Shown here: one piece after another, positions 8,600 to 17,868 of the stretch
How the letters are laid out: every line of letters starts with the position of its first letter
Numbering within the stretch: position 1 is the first letter of the stretch
Source of the DNA: Limnohabitans sp.
GTDB taxonomy: Bacteria > Pseudomonadota > Gammaproteobacteria > Burkholderiales > Burkholderiaceae_C
Reading direction: 5' to 3'
Assembly (NCBI GenBank): GCA_009693505.1
Contig: SHXD01000026.1
Coordinates: 1-38,296 of the forward strand
DNA length: 38,296 nt
Notes under the pieces: generated by a model
Databases searched by the model: none
What the model was told of the DNA's origin: nothing
Seen by the model: the letters and a program-made list of their open reading frames with translations, nothing else
Made by a program: the position numbers and the translations under genes

Positions 8600-10834
8600 A
8601 TGACTGATCGCATTGCCATTCACGGACTCCACGTGGCCACACCGCTTTATCGCTTTATTGAAGACCAAGTCTTGCCTGCTGTGGGTGTCAAAAGCAAGGC
8701 CTTTTGGTCAGGCTTTGATGGCATCGTGAAAGACTTGGCGCCTGTGAACTTGGCCTTGTTGGCCGAGCGCGATCGCATTCAATTGGACATGGACAAGTGG
8801 CACACCGCCCACCCAGGTCCTCTGGCTGATGCCAAAGCCATGAAGGCCTATCGCCAACATTTGTCATCGATTGGCTACTTGGTGCCCGAGCCCAAAAGCC
8901 CCAAAGCCAACACCCAAAATGTCGATGCAGAGTTGGCGGTATTGGCTGGCCCGCAGTTGGTGGTGCCTATTTTGAACGCACGCTATGCCTTGAACGCAGC
9001 CAACGCTCGTTGGGGTTCTTTGTATGACGCGCTGTACGGCACCGATGCACTGAGCGAAGCCAATGGCTGTGAAAAAGGCACGGGCTACAACCCTAAGCGC
9101 GGCGCCAAAGTGATTGAGTATTGCCGCAACGTGCTTGACCGCTGTGCACCTTTGAAGAAAGGTTCACACATTGACAGCACGGGCTACAGTGTGAAGGGCG
9201 GCAAGTTGTTGGTCAGCTTGAAATCGGGCACCACCACCTTGGCTGATGCTAAGCAATTTGTGGGCTTCCAAGGTGATGCCAAGGCGCCCACTTCATTGCT
9301 CTTCAAGCACAATGGTTTGCACCTTGATTTGGAAATTAACAAATCACACCCCATCGGCAAAACAGACCCTGCAGGTGTGTCCGATTTGGTGGCTGAAGCC
9401 GCACTTTCCACCATCTTGGATTTAGAAGATTCAGTGGCCGCAGTCGATGCGGAAGACAAAGTTTTGGCCTATAGCAACTGGCTAGGTATTTTGCAGGGCA
9501 CTTTGTCAGAAGACGTGCAAAAGGGCGGCAAGACCTTCAAGCGCACTTTGAACGCAGACCGCGTGTACACCAAGCCCAGTGGCAAAGGCCACGAAGTGTT
9601 GCATGGCCGTTCTTTGTTGTTCGTGCGCAATGTGGGCCACCTCATGACCAACCCTGCAATTTTGTACAACGCAGCTGACGGCACGCAAAAAGAAATACCA
9701 GAAGGCATTCTGGACGCCATGATCACCACCACGTGTGCCATGGCCGACTTGCAGAAAAAGAAGGGTGCTGATTTCCGCAACAGCCGCACTGGCAGCGTCT
9801 ACATCGTGAAGCCCAAAATGCATGGCCCCAAAGAAGTGGGCTTTGCCGGCACCTTGTTTGGTCGCGTAGAAAAAGTTTTGGGCTTGAAGCCTTCCACAGT
9901 GAAGCTGGGCATCATGGACGAAGAGCGCCGTACCAGCGCCAATTTGGCCGCATGCATTGCGGCTGCCAAATCGCGCGTGGCTTTCATCAATACGGGCTTC
10001 TTAGACCGCACGGGCGACGAAATGCACACTTGCATGTTGGCAGGCCCTGTCATGCGCAAAGGCGATATCAAGGGCAGCACTTGGCTGAGCGCCTACGAGA
10101 GAAGCAATGTAGCAGTGGGCTTACAAGCAGGTTTGCGGGGTCGCGCGCAAATTGGCAAGGGCATGTGGGCCATGCCTGATTTGATGGCCGACATGTTGAA
10201 GCAAAAAATCGCTCACCCCAATGCCGGCGCCAACACGGCTTGGGTGCCAAGCCCTACGGCGGCTACTTTGCACGCCATGCACTATCACCAAGTGAATGTG
10301 TCCGCATTGCAAAAGCAAATGGAAAAAAACATTGGCAAACACAGTGCCAAAGCCATGCGCGAAGAAACGCTCAGCAAGTTGTTACAGTTTCCAGTGGTCA
10401 CCCCAGGACAGGCCGCAGAGTGGACTGCGAAAGACAAACAAGACGAACTCGACAACAACGCCCAAGGCATTTTGGGTTATGTGGTGCGTTGGGTCGATCA
10501 AGGCGTGGGTTGCTCTAAGGTGCCTGACATTCATGGCGTGGGCCTGATGGAAGACCGCGCTACTTTGCGCATCAGCAGCCAGCACATTGCCAATTGGATG
10601 GCGCATGGCGTGGTCACACATGCACAAGTGAAAGCCACCATGGAGCGCATGGCCGCCGTGGTGGATCAGCAAAATGCGGGTGATGCGTCATACCAAAAGA
10701 TGGCCGGCAATTTCACAACTTCCAAAGCGTATCAAGCCGCTTGCGATTTGGTCTTCAAAGGCAAGGAGCAACCCAGTGGTTACACCGACCCTTTGTTGCA
10801 CGCTTGGCGTTTGAAGGTGAAGGCCGCGGCTTAA
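8600..10834 (+). CDS. glcB: Malate synthase G
   Basis: Condenses glyoxylate with acetyl-CoA to give malate, letting the cell grow on C2 compounds such as glycolate or acetate. The 744-residue protein (E. coli GlcB is about 723) has the family blocks [61 protein letters not shown], and [17 protein letters not shown], whose Asp652 matches the catalytic base of malate synthases. I chose the ATG at 8600 because GAGG precedes it and the alignment with the family begins there ([20 protein letters not shown]); an in-frame upstream ATG at 8555 adds 15 unlikely residues. Isocitrate lyase and glycolate oxidase genes are not in the window. Confidence 0.97.
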   Translation: MTDRIAIHGLHVATPLYRFIEDQVLPAVGVKSKAFWSGFDGIVKDLAPVNLALLAERDRIQLDMDKWHTAHPGPLADAKAMKAYRQHLSSIGYLVPEPKSPKANTQNVDAELAVLAGPQLVVPILNARYALNAANARWGSLYDALYGTDALSEANGCEKGTGYNPKRGAKVIEYCRNVLDRCAPLKKGSHIDSTGYSVKGGKLLVSLKSGTTTLADAKQFVGFQGDAKAPTSLLFKHNGLHLDLEINKSHPIGKTDPAGVSDLVAEAALSTILDLEDSVAAVDAEDKVLAYSNWLGILQGTLSEDVQKGGKTFKRTLNADRVYTKPSGKGHEVLHGRSLLFVRNVGHLMTNPAILYNAADGTQKEIPEGILDAMITTTCAMADLQKKKGADFRNSRTGSVYIVKPKMHGPKEVGFAGTLFGRVEKVLGLKPSTVKLGIMDEERRTSANLAACIAAAKSRVAFINTGFLDRTGDEMHTCMLAGPVMRKGDIKGSTWLSAYERSNVAVGLQAGLRGRAQIGKGMWAMPDLMADMLKQKIAHPNAGANTAWVPSPTAATLHAMHYHQVNVSALQKQMEKNIGKHSAKAMREETLSKLLQFPVVTPGQAAEWTAKDKQDELDNNAQGILGYVVRWVDQGVGCSKVPDIHGVGLMEDRATLRISSQHIANWMAHGVVTHAQVKATMERMAAVVDQQNAGDASYQKMAGNFTTSKAYQAACDLVFKGKEQPSGYTDPLLHAWRLKVKAAA

Positions 10835-10841
10835 TTGGTCA

Positions 10842-11165
10842 CAGCCCCTGGTGCTGGGCGTGTCCAGTAAAGAGCGTGTGCCCTTGGTCAAGGATGTCGG
10901 CACACTTGGTGAGTCGCAAGCTCTAAAAGGTGTGGACATGTTGGTATGGGCGGTATTGTTTGCACCGCCAGGCACACCCGATTCTGTAGTCCAAAAAATG
11001 AATCAAACCATTGTGCAAGTCAACGCGCTGCCTTCCATGAAAGCCCTCGTGCTGAAATTGGGCTCAGAATTACTGCCCTCTTTAACGCCATCGCAAACCA
11101 AAGATTATTTGAAGGCGCAGCGAGAGTTGTACCAAGAGGCGGCCAGCCGCATTCAACCGGAGTAA
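10842..11165 (+). pseudogene. Truncated Bug/TctC-type solute-binding protein (C-terminal remnant)
   Basis: The reading frame from about 10842 encodes PLVLGVSSKERVPLVKDVGT, then LFAPPGTPDSVVQKMNQTIV, and ends PSLTPSQTKDYLKAQRELYQEAA. This is the last third of a Bug/TctC periplasmic binding protein of tripartite tricarboxylate transporters (usually about 320 residues: LAVTS...R.P..PDVPT, then GLFAPAGTP...V.KLN, then F..F...E). The signal peptide and first two thirds are missing. The frame is open from within the end of glcB; the GTG at 10851 could give 104 residues, but such a fragment would not fold as a binding protein. It looks like a deletion remnant fused to the glcB end. No TctA/TctB gene is nearby. 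Confidence 0.75.
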
Positions 11166-11168
11166 CGC

Positions 11169-12254
11169 ATGCCGCATTCTTTTCCTTCAAATTACGAGGA
11201 AGCACGTCAGTCATTTTTAAAAGCAGCGAATTCGGTGAGTGCAGAGATGGATGTTTGTTTGCACTCTGAAAAAGGTTTTCAAGGCGAAGACATGGCCATT
11301 GATGTGGCTTGGCTTGGTGCCCGCGATGCCAGCAAAGTCTTGGTCGCCATATCTGCCACGCATGGCGTGGAAGGTTTGTACGGTAGCGGTTGTCAAACGG
11401 CATGGCTGCAAGAATTTAAGCAAGGCAGTTTGCCCGCTGATACGGCGGTGATGGTGATCCATGCTTTGAACCCTTATGGTTTTTCTTGGTTGCGCCGTGT
11501 CAATGAAGACAACATGGACATCAACCGAAACCATGTGAATTTTGAAGCGGAGCCCCCTGTCAATGAAGGGTATGAAGACATTCATGCATGCTTGTTGCCT
11601 GATGAGTGGACTCCTGCCAGTCAGTTGAAGTTGCAGCAGCAAATCATGGCTTACTTAGAGCAAAAAGGCGTGCGTGCCGGCACACGTGCTGTGACGGGTG
11701 GACAGTACCGACATGCTGATGGCATTTTTTATGGCGGCACACAACTGTGCTGGTCGAATCGGCAGTTGAATCAATTGGCACAAAAGTATTTGCAACACGC
11801 CAAACTGATTGCGGTTCTAGACCACCACACGGGTCTTGGCCCCAGTGGTCACGCCGAATTGATTTGTCGTCACCCTGTTGATTCTGAGTCTTTGGCGCTG
11901 GCGCGAAAATGGTGGGGTGCCGATGTCACATCACCTGCGTCCGGAGAGTCGGCATCAGAGGTGATCGGTGGCAATGTGCGCATGGCCTTTGTGCATTTGT
12001 GTCCTCAAGCCACAGTGGTGTCGATCGCCATGGAAGTCGGCACCCAAGCACAAACTCAAGTCATGCTTGCGTTATTTGCCGATAACTGGCTATATCAAAA
12101 GGGTGAGCCCCATTCCTCGCAAGGCTTGGCCATACGCCAGCAAGTTCGCGATGCATTTTTTGTGGACACGCCAGAATGGCGTGAGAAAGCCATGACACGC
12201 GGCTTGGCCGTTTGGCAAGACACTTTAACGGGTTTGAACACCACAGCGGTCTAA
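11169..12254 (+). CDS. DUF2817 (M14-like) family hydrolase
   Basis: A 361-residue cytoplasmic protein of the DUF2817 family, related to zinc carboxypeptidases of clan MC (M14). Seen in sequence: SATHGVEGLYGSGCQTAWL near the start (a His and Glu as in HxxE zinc sites), ALNPYGFSWLRRVNEDNMDINRNHVNF (the M14-like N-P-G and N-R region), LDHHTGLGPSGHAELI and AMEVGTQ (possible catalytic Glu). No signal peptide. It starts three bases after the Bug remnant's stop, so it may have been part of that gene's operon. The family's natural substrate is not established, to my knowledge. Confidence 0.8.
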   Translation: MPHSFPSNYEEARQSFLKAANSVSAEMDVCLHSEKGFQGEDMAIDVAWLGARDASKVLVAISATHGVEGLYGSGCQTAWLQEFKQGSLPADTAVMVIHALNPYGFSWLRRVNEDNMDINRNHVNFEAEPPVNEGYEDIHACLLPDEWTPASQLKLQQQIMAYLEQKGVRAGTRAVTGGQYRHADGIFYGGTQLCWSNRQLNQLAQKYLQHAKLIAVLDHHTGLGPSGHAELICRHPVDSESLALARKWWGADVTSPASGESASEVIGGNVRMAFVHLCPQATVVSIAMEVGTQAQTQVMLALFADNWLYQKGEPHSSQGLAIRQQVRDAFFVDTPEWREKAMTRGLAVWQDTLTGLNTTAV

Positions 12255-12276
12255 ACGCCATGCCAAGGGTGTGCGC

Positions 12277-13230
12277 TTAAGCCGTCGCCTTGACTGAAGC
12301 TTCTAATGCGTCGATGAAAATCGACGCCACATCGCAACCCGTTTGATCAAAAATTTCTTGGAAACAAGTGGGGCTGGTGACATTGATTTCGGTCACGCTG
12401 GTGCCGATGATGTCTAAGCCAATCAACAACAAACCACGTGCCGCCAAAATGGGGCCAATGGCTTCTGCAATAGATCGGTCGTTGTCGGTAATGGGTTGCG
12501 CCACACCTTTGCCACCGGCCGCCAAATTGCCACGCACTTCACCGCCTTGTGGAATTCGGGCCAAGCAGAAGGGTACTGGCTTGCCGCCAATGATGAGCAC
12601 ACGTTTATCGCCTTGTGCAATGTCGGGTAAAAACTTTTGCACCATGACCGATTGCGCACCGTCTAAGTTGAGCGTCTCAATGATGGAGCCTAAATTCATG
12701 CCATCCACACCTACACGGAAAATACCCATTCCACCCATGCCATCGAGAGGCTTCAAGATGATGTCTTTGTGTTTGGCATGAAATGCCTTGATGGCTTCTG
12801 CAGAACGTGTCACCAATGTTGGGCCAATGAATTCAGGAAACTCCATGATGGCCAGTTTTTCGGGATGGTCACGCAATGCCGAGGCTTTGTTGAATACTTT
12901 GGCGCCTTCGCGCTCTGCCTGGCTAAGCAAGTGGGTGGCGTAAAAATACTCGCTGTCGAAGGGTGGGTCTTTGCGCATGATGATGGCGTCAAAGTCTTTG
13001 AGCCAAGCTTGGCGCGAAGCAGTGATTTCATACCAAGCGTCGGCATTGCCCGTGAGTTTCAGATCTTGGACGTGTGCTTTCACGCACTCACCTTTTTGCC
13101 ATTGAATGTGTGGCACTTCGCAAGAAGTGACCTGATGGCCGCGCTTTTGCGCCTCGCGCATCATTGCAAAACTGCTGTCCTTCTTGATCTTGAAGGAGGC
13201 TAGGGGGTCAATGATGAAAAGTATGTTCAT
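12277..13230 (-). CDS. gshB: Glutathione synthetase
   Basis: ATP-grasp ligase that joins glycine to gamma-glutamylcysteine, the second step of glutathione synthesis. From the ATG at 13230 it has 317 residues, very close to E. coli GshB. It has the N-terminal strand MNILFIIDPLASFKIKKDS, the ATP-grasp glycine-rich loop DGMGGMGIFRV, EKLAIMEFPEF, and the metal-binding end VTEINVTSPTCFQEI. Further in-frame ATGs at 13236 and 13248 are possible starts. It is 48 bases downstream of icmF on the same strand and may be cotranscribed. gshA is not in the window. Glutathione is also the usual carrier for the persulfide dioxygenase found 4 kb away. Confidence 0.96.
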   Translation of the reverse strand: MNILFIIDPLASFKIKKDSSFAMMREAQKRGHQVTSCEVPHIQWQKGECVKAHVQDLKLTGNADAWYEITASRQAWLKDFDAIIMRKDPPFDSEYFYATHLLSQAEREGAKVFNKASALRDHPEKLAIMEFPEFIGPTLVTRSAEAIKAFHAKHKDIILKPLDGMGGMGIFRVGVDGMNLGSIIETLNLDGAQSVMVQKFLPDIAQGDKRVLIIGGKPVPFCLARIPQGGEVRGNLAAGGKGVAQPITDNDRSIAEAIGPILAARGLLLIGLDIIGTSVTEINVTSPTCFQEIFDQTGCDVASIFIDALEASVKATA

Positions 13231-13278
13231 GCGCATAATGTCGCACAAACGCTTTAACGCCGTATGACAGTCGGGAAT

Positions 13279-16200
13279 TTACATGTTTCGGCGGTATTGG
13301 CCGCCCACTTCAAACAGGGCGTTGGTAATTTGGCCCAATGAGCAAACGCGCACGGCCTCCATCAGCACATCAAACACGTTGTGGTTGTGAATTACAGCTT
13401 GCTGCAAGCGGGTCAACATGGCGGGCGATTCTTTGGCATGTTTGTCATGGAAAGCATGCAAACGATCGAGCTGAGATTTTTTCTCTTCTTCGGTAGAGCG
13501 TGCCAATTCCAGTTTTTCGAGCACTTCATCGCCTTTGGGATTGCGAAAAGTGTTGACACCAATGATGGGGTATTCGCCGGTGTGCTTGAGCATTTCGTAA
13601 TGCATCGATTCGTCTTGAATCTTGCCGCGCTGATAGCCTGTTTCCATGGCACCCAACACACCACCGCGGTCTGCAATTTTTTCAAACTCAGTGAGCACAG
13701 CTTCTTCGACCAGCTCGGTGAGTTCTTCAATGATGAAAGCACCTTGGCTGGGGTTTTCGTTTTTGGCCAAGCCCCATTCGCGGTTGATGATCAATTGAAT
13801 GGCCATGGCGCGGCGCACACTGTCTTCGGTGGGCGTGGTGATGGCTTCGTCAAAGGCATTGGTGTGCAGTGAGTTGCAATTGTCGTAAATGGCAATCAGG
13901 GCTTGTAATGTGGTGCGAATGTCATTGAACTGAATTTCTTGCGCGTGCAATGAACGGCCTGAAGTTTGAATGTGGTATTTCAGTTTCTGGCTGCGCTCAT
14001 TGGCACCGTATTTGTTTTTCATGGCCACTGCCCAAATACGGCGCGCCACACGTCCCATGACGGTGTACTCGGGGTCCATGCCATTGCTGAAGAAGAAACT
14101 CAAGTTGGGCGCGAAATCATCGATGTGCATGCCGCGCGCCAAATAGGCTTCGACAAACGTAAAACCGTTGGACAAAGTAAAGGCCAGTTGGCTGATAGGG
14201 TTGGCACCTGCTTCGGCAATGTGATAGCCACTGATGGATACAGAGTAAAAATTGCGAACATCGTTGTGCACAAAATACTGTGCAATGTCGCCCATCACTT
14301 TGAGGCTGAACTCGGTGCTAAAGATGCAGGTATTTTGGCCTTGGTCTTCTTTCAAGATGTCGGCTTGCACCGTGCCGCGCACATTGGCCAGTACCCACTC
14401 GCGAATTTTGGCGGCTTCGGTTTCTGTGGGGTCGCGGCCGTTGTCAGTTTTGAATTTTTCCAAATTCTGATCGATGGCTGTGTTCATGAACATGGCCAAG
14501 ATGGAAGGTGCCGGTCCGTTGATGGTCATCGACACGCTGGTGCTGGGGTTGCACAAGTCAAAGCCGCCATACAGCACTTTCATGTCGTCCAAGGTGGCAA
14601 TGCTCACACCCGAGTTGCCCACCTTGCCGTAAATATCTGGACGGGGATCGGGGTCGTTGCCGTACAGCGTGACAGAGTCAAAGGCTGTGGACAAACGCTT
14701 GGCGGCCATGCCTGCGCTTAGCAGTTTGAAGCGTGTGTTGGTTCTGAAGGCGTCGCCTTCGCCCGCAAACATGCGCGTGGGATCTTCGCCTTCGCGTTTG
14801 AAAGCAAAGGTGCCGGCGGTGTAGGGAAAACTGCCTGGCACGTTGTCCAACATGAGCCACTTCAAAATTTCGCCATGGTCTTCGTAAGTGGGTAAAGACA
14901 CTTTGCGAATGGTGGTGCCCGATAAGCTTTTGGAAGTGAGTGCGGTTCGAATTTCTTTATCGCGGATTGTCACAACATACTCACCTGCCGCGTAGGCCTT
15001 TTGCATTTCAGGCCAGTGCCCCAATAATTTCTTTGCGCCAGGCTCTTGTGTCTCTTCACGGCGAATGGCCAAGTCGATGGCGGCCTCTGCCGCTTTGGCA
15101 CGACCGGGTTTATCCACTTCCAGCATGACTGCGGCAGCGCGCAGTTGTTGAATTTCACGGGCCAAGTGAGCTTGGGCGCGAGCTTGTTTTTTGTAGCCGC
15201 GCACGGTGTCACTGATTTCCGCCAAGTAACGCGTGCGTGCGGTGGGCACCACGGGGGTTTGGTTGGTGCTGTGTCGAACATCGACGATGGGCAGCAAACC
15301 CTCTTTCAATTTCAAACCCAAATCGCCCAAGCGAACTTTGAGTGCTTGGTACAAAGCCGTGACGCCATCGTCGTTGAAGCGGGCGGCCATGGTGCCAAAC
15401 ACGGGCATTTTTTCAGTGGGCACTGTCCAGGCTTCTTTGTTTCGTTGAACTTGTTTGGCCACATCGCGCAATGCATCGCTGGCGCCTTTGCGGTCAAACT
15501 TGTTGATGGCCACAAACTCGGCAAAGTCGAGCATGTCAATTTTTTCCAACTGGCTGGCCGCGCCAAACTCTGGCGTCATGACGTACATGGGTACATCGAC
15601 GTGCGGCACGATGGCAGCATCGCCTTGGCCAATGCCCGACGTCTCAACCACCACCACATCAAAGCCAGCCACTTTGCAAGCGGCCACCACGTCGGGCAGT
15701 GCTGCCGAAATTTCGCTGCCGAAATCGCGCGTGGCCAAACTGCGCATGAACACGCGCTGGCCATTGCGCCAAGGGTTGATGGCGTTCATGCGAATGCGGT
15801 CGCCAAGCAAGGCGCCACCGCTCTTGCGGCGTGAAGGATCGATGGACACCACCGCAATGCGCAAGTCATCGCCTTGGTCCAAACGCAAACGTCGAATGAG
15901 TTCGTCAGTTAAAGAAGATTTACCAGCGCCGCCAGTCCCGGTAATGCCCAACACAGGCACTTTGTGCAGAGCAGCTTCAGTGCGCAATGCGGCCACCATG
16001 TCTGCTGAAGCATTGCCGTTTTCTAACACAGTGATCAGTTGTGACAAGGCGCGCCAGTTGGCTTCGGCGTTGCCTTGAATGGCTTTCAAATCTTTAGGAG
16101 CATAGGGGCTAATGTCTTTGTCGCAGCGCATCACCATCTCGCCAATCATGCCTGCCAAGCCCATGCGTTGGCCGTCTTCAGGGCTGTAAATACGGCCCAC

Positions 16201-16572
16201 GCCGTAGGCATGCAATTCGCGAATTTCAGCGGGAACAATGACTCCGCCGCCACCGCCAAAGACTTGGATGTGCTCGCCACCGCGCTGGCGCAGCAGATCG
16301 ACCATGTATTTAAAATATTCCACGTGACCGCCCTGGTAAGAGCTGATCGCAATGCCTTGCACATCTTCTTGCAAAGCCGCGGTGACCACTTCGTCGACCG
16401 AGCGGTTGTGACCCAAGTGAATGACTTCGGCGCCCATGCTTTGCAAAATGCGGCGCATGATGTTGATGGCGGCATCGTGGCCATCAAACAAGCTGGCTGC
16501 CGTCACGAAGCGCACTTTGTGCGTGGGGCGGTATTCGGCGAGGGCTTTGTATTCGGCAGACAAGTCGGTCAT
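13279..16572 (-). CDS. icmF: Fused isobutyryl-CoA mutase IcmF
   Basis: Coenzyme-B12 radical enzyme that interconverts isobutyryl-CoA and n-butyryl-CoA, fused to its own GTPase chaperone. The 1097-residue protein shows the three-part IcmF order: an N-terminal B12-binding domain with D30-G-H32 ([16 protein letters not shown]), a MeaB-like G-protein domain with P-loop G212-T-G-G-A-G-K218-S219, and a C-terminal acyl-CoA mutase barrel ([26 protein letters not shown] and [16 protein letters not shown]). The aromatic residue in AGTFAFKR and the QNTC segment are as I recall in IcmF rather than methylmalonyl-CoA mutase. The order and length exclude a stand-alone mutase. A regulated promoter lies just upstream (16621-16649). 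Confidence 0.95.
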   Translation of the reverse strand: MTDLSAEYKALAEYRPTHKVRFVTAASLFDGHDAAINIMRRILQSMGAEVIHLGHNRSVDEVVTAALQEDVQGIAISSYQGGHVEYFKYMVDLLRQRGGEHIQVFGGGGGVIVPAEIRELHAYGVGRIYSPEDGQRMGLAGMIGEMVMRCDKDISPYAPKDLKAIQGNAEANWRALSQLITVLENGNASADMVAALRTEAALHKVPVLGITGTGGAGKSSLTDELIRRLRLDQGDDLRIAVVSIDPSRRKSGGALLGDRIRMNAINPWRNGQRVFMRSLATRDFGSEISAALPDVVAACKVAGFDVVVVETSGIGQGDAAIVPHVDVPMYVMTPEFGAASQLEKIDMLDFAEFVAINKFDRKGASDALRDVAKQVQRNKEAWTVPTEKMPVFGTMAARFNDDGVTALYQALKVRLGDLGLKLKEGLLPIVDVRHSTNQTPVVPTARTRYLAEISDTVRGYKKQARAQAHLAREIQQLRAAAVMLEVDKPGRAKAAEAAIDLAIRREETQEPGAKKLLGHWPEMQKAYAAGEYVVTIRDKEIRTALTSKSLSGTTIRKVSLPTYEDHGEILKWLMLDNVPGSFPYTAGTFAFKREGEDPTRMFAGEGDAFRTNTRFKLLSAGMAAKRLSTAFDSVTLYGNDPDPRPDIYGKVGNSGVSIATLDDMKVLYGGFDLCNPSTSVSMTINGPAPSILAMFMNTAIDQNLEKFKTDNGRDPTETEAAKIREWVLANVRGTVQADILKEDQGQNTCIFSTEFSLKVMGDIAQYFVHNDVRNFYSVSISGYHIAEAGANPISQLAFTLSNGFTFVEAYLARGMHIDDFAPNLSFFFSNGMDPEYTVMGRVARRIWAVAMKNKYGANERSQKLKYHIQTSGRSLHAQEIQFNDIRTTLQALIAIYDNCNSLHTNAFDEAITTPTEDSVRRAMAIQLIINREWGLAKNENPSQGAFIIEELTELVEEAVLTEFEKIADRGGVLGAMETGYQRGKIQDESMHYEMLKHTGEYPIIGVNTFRNPKGDEVLEKLELARSTEEEKKSQLDRLHAFHDKHAKESPAMLTRLQQAVIHNHNVFDVLMEAVRVCSLGQITNALFEVGGQYRRNM

Positions 16573-16620
16573 GTCAAGGTTCCAGTCATGGATGAAAAGG
16601 GCCGCATCAGGAAGCGGTCC

Positions 16621-16649
16621 AGTCTAATTGACGTTTACGTCAACGTCAA
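16621..16649 (-). promoter_or_regulatory. icmF promoter with palindromic operator in the spacer
   Basis: On the minus strand a -35 hexamer TTGACG (16649-16644) and a -10 hexamer TAGACT (16626-16621) are separated by exactly 17 bases. The spacer, with no bases added except one, is the palindrome TTGACGTAAACGTCAA (16643-16628; 7-base arms TTGACGT/ACGTCAA). A larger repeat with 8-base arms, ATTGACGT and ACGTCAAT, spans 16627-16650. A palindrome placed between -35 and -10 is the classic position for MerR-family regulators. The site overlaps the last bases of the upstream transporter gene, and transcription would start about 40 bases before the icmF ATG. Confidence 0.65.
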
Positions 16650-17122
16650 TCTGCGATCTTAGCTGTTTTACTTAGAAAAGTTTTACAAATCAACATGCCG
16701 GCCAACATGGCGGCTGTAAAAATCAGGGCATCTGTGCTTAAAAGAGCGCTGGCCAGGGCTGGCCCGGGGCAATAGCCCACCAAACCCCAACCCGCGCCAA
16801 ATAAAACGGCCCCCCCAATCAGTGGCAAATCGATTTGGCGCTGGTCGGGTTGATGGAACTGGTTGGCAAAAAAGGGGGCTTGGGAAATTCGGTGTGTCCA
16901 TGCAAAGCCAAGCAAGGTGACGCAAACTGCACCGCCCATGACAAAGGCCAAAGTAGGGTCCCACAGGCCTGGAAAGGGGCCTTTTCCAATGGCGGTGATG
17001 TCTAAAAAGCCCAATACTTTGAGGGGCTGAGTCATGCCTGAGAGAACCAAACCAGCCGAAAACAATAGGCCTGCGGAGAAAGCCAGACCCAATTGGCCGG
17101 CGCGGTGGGGGGCGGCGCTCAT
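16646..17122 (-). CDS. YeeE/YedE-type (DUF6691) sulfur transporter subunit B
   Basis: Integral membrane protein of 158 residues with about four to five hydrophobic segments. It contains LAFSAGLLFSAGLVLSGMTQPLKVLGFLD, FVMGGAVCVTL and LIGGAVLFGAGWGLVGYCPGPALAS; the G-x-C-P-G-P motif with its single cysteine is the hallmark of YeeE/YedE-family proteins, which import thiosulfate or related sulfur compounds in characterised members. It forms a pair with the next gene upstream, sharing an ATGA overlap. An apparent frame extension to 17386 is antisense-like shadow of that partner. Context (thiol repressor and persulfide dioxygenase across the divergent region) supports a role in reactive-sulfur movement. 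Confidence 0.85.
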   Translation of the reverse strand: MSAAPHRAGQLGLAFSAGLLFSAGLVLSGMTQPLKVLGFLDITAIGKGPFPGLWDPTLAFVMGGAVCVTLLGFAWTHRISQAPFFANQFHQPDQRQIDLPLIGGAVLFGAGWGLVGYCPGPALASALLSTDALIFTAAMLAGMLICKTFLSKTAKIAD

Positions 17123-17538
17123 GCTGCACCTCGCATCAAGGTGACCGCAAGCATGCCTGTGGCCATGAAAATACCCACCGCCACCAAGGACCTGGCCGAC
17201 AACCGGCCCAAGCCGCACACACCATGGCCACTGGTGCATCCACTGCCCCAGACGGTACCAACACCCACCAAAAGCCCTGCAGGAATGAGCAAATTCAAGG
17301 GCCTTGTGGGCAAAGTGGGTATCTCGAGGCCCTGACCCAAAAGGCAGCCCCCCAAAATCAAGCCTGCCAAAAACGCCCATCGCCAAGAGTCAGCTTGCAC
17401 GGGTGAAGCAATGACTTCAGAGGCAATGCCGCTAATGCCCGCAATGCGGCCAAGGCCCCACCACAGCAGCCAACTGGCCAATCCAATGAGAATGCCGCCG
17501 AGTCCAGCGGTGAAATAAGGGTGCAAATTAGCAAGCAT
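17119..17538 (-). CDS. YeeE/YedE-type sulfur transporter subunit A
   Basis: Integral membrane protein of 139 residues from the ATG at 17538 (MLANLHPYFTAGLGGILIGL). It has four hydrophobic segments and the family motif GVGTVWGSGCTSGHGVCGLGRLS, where the conserved Gly-Ser-Gly-Cys-Thr-Ser-Gly-His pattern carries a cysteine thought to handle sulfur substrates. It is the first gene of a two-gene operon with the DUF6691 partner (ATGA overlap), a split version of the longer YeeE transporter. Its start faces the CsoR-like repressor across 76 bases, suggesting shared control. An upstream in-frame ATG at 17577 would reach into the divergent promoter region. Confidence 0.85.
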   Translation of the reverse strand: MLANLHPYFTAGLGGILIGLASWLLWWGLGRIAGISGIASEVIASPVQADSWRWAFLAGLILGGCLLGQGLEIPTLPTRPLNLLIPAGLLVGVGTVWGSGCTSGHGVCGLGRLSARSLVAVGIFMATGMLAVTLMRGAA

Positions 17539-17614
17539 CAAGCAGGGTTCCGAAAATATGTTTAAAAAGGCCGGCAAAAGTTATCATAATTTGTTGTCCT
17601 CCAGAAAGATTTCC
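17539..17614. promoter_or_regulatory. Divergent promoter region of sulfur transporter pair and CsoR-like repressor
   Basis: These 76 bases separate two divergent gene starts and are the obvious place for the repressor's operator. On the plus strand TATCAT/CATAAT (17582-17590) is a good -10 candidate for the repressor gene but has no clear -35 partner. TTATCATAA (17581-17589) is an odd-length near-palindrome. No GC-tract of the CsoR copper-operator kind is visible. Confidence 0.4.
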
Positions 17615-17860
17615 ATGAGCCGTATTGCCGACCCTGAAAAAAAGAAAGCCCTTTGTGCCCGTCTGGCCCGAATTGAAGGCCAATTGCGGGGTTTGCAAAA
17701 ACTCATTGAGACCGATGCTGACTGCGAAAAAATTGCGCAGCAAATGGCTGCTTCTCGCAAAGCTTTGGACAAATCTTTTTTTGCCATGGTGGGTTGCATG
17801 ATTGAGCAAGGTGATCAATCGGCAGAGCATGTGGCCGCAATGCTCACGAAATTTGCCTAA
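17615..17860 (+). CDS. CsoR/RcnR-family repressor, two-cysteine CstR-like
   Basis: All-helical DNA-binding repressor of 81 residues (starting MSRIADPEKKKALCARLARIEGQLRGLQKLI). The family signature LxRIEGQxRGxxxxIE is clear. The sensing positions hold Cys37 (DADCEKI) and Cys61 (MVGCMIE), with no histidine at the position used by copper or formaldehyde sensors and no second metal cysteine. That dithiol pattern is what persulfide sensors of the CstR type have. It is followed eight bases later by the persulfide dioxygenase gene and is divergent from sulfur transporters, the same company CstR keeps in Staphylococcus. Cys14 is an extra cysteine. An upstream ATG at 17558 is in frame but lies in the promoter region. 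Confidence 0.85.
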   Translation: MSRIADPEKKKALCARLARIEGQLRGLQKLIETDADCEKIAQQMAASRKALDKSFFAMVGCMIEQGDQSAEHVAAMLTKFA

Positions 17861-17868
17861 GGCCAGCC

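Noticed and set aside
11776..11793. TGGCAC...TTTGC, a sigma-54-like promoter
   Set aside because: GG and GC are 15 bases apart instead of 12, and it lies inside the DUF2817 coding sequence.
15046..15834. Long open frame on the plus strand inside icmF
   Set aside because: It is antisense to a conserved, intact icmF and shows no family resemblance. The same applies to other long antisense frames in icmF and neighbouring genes.
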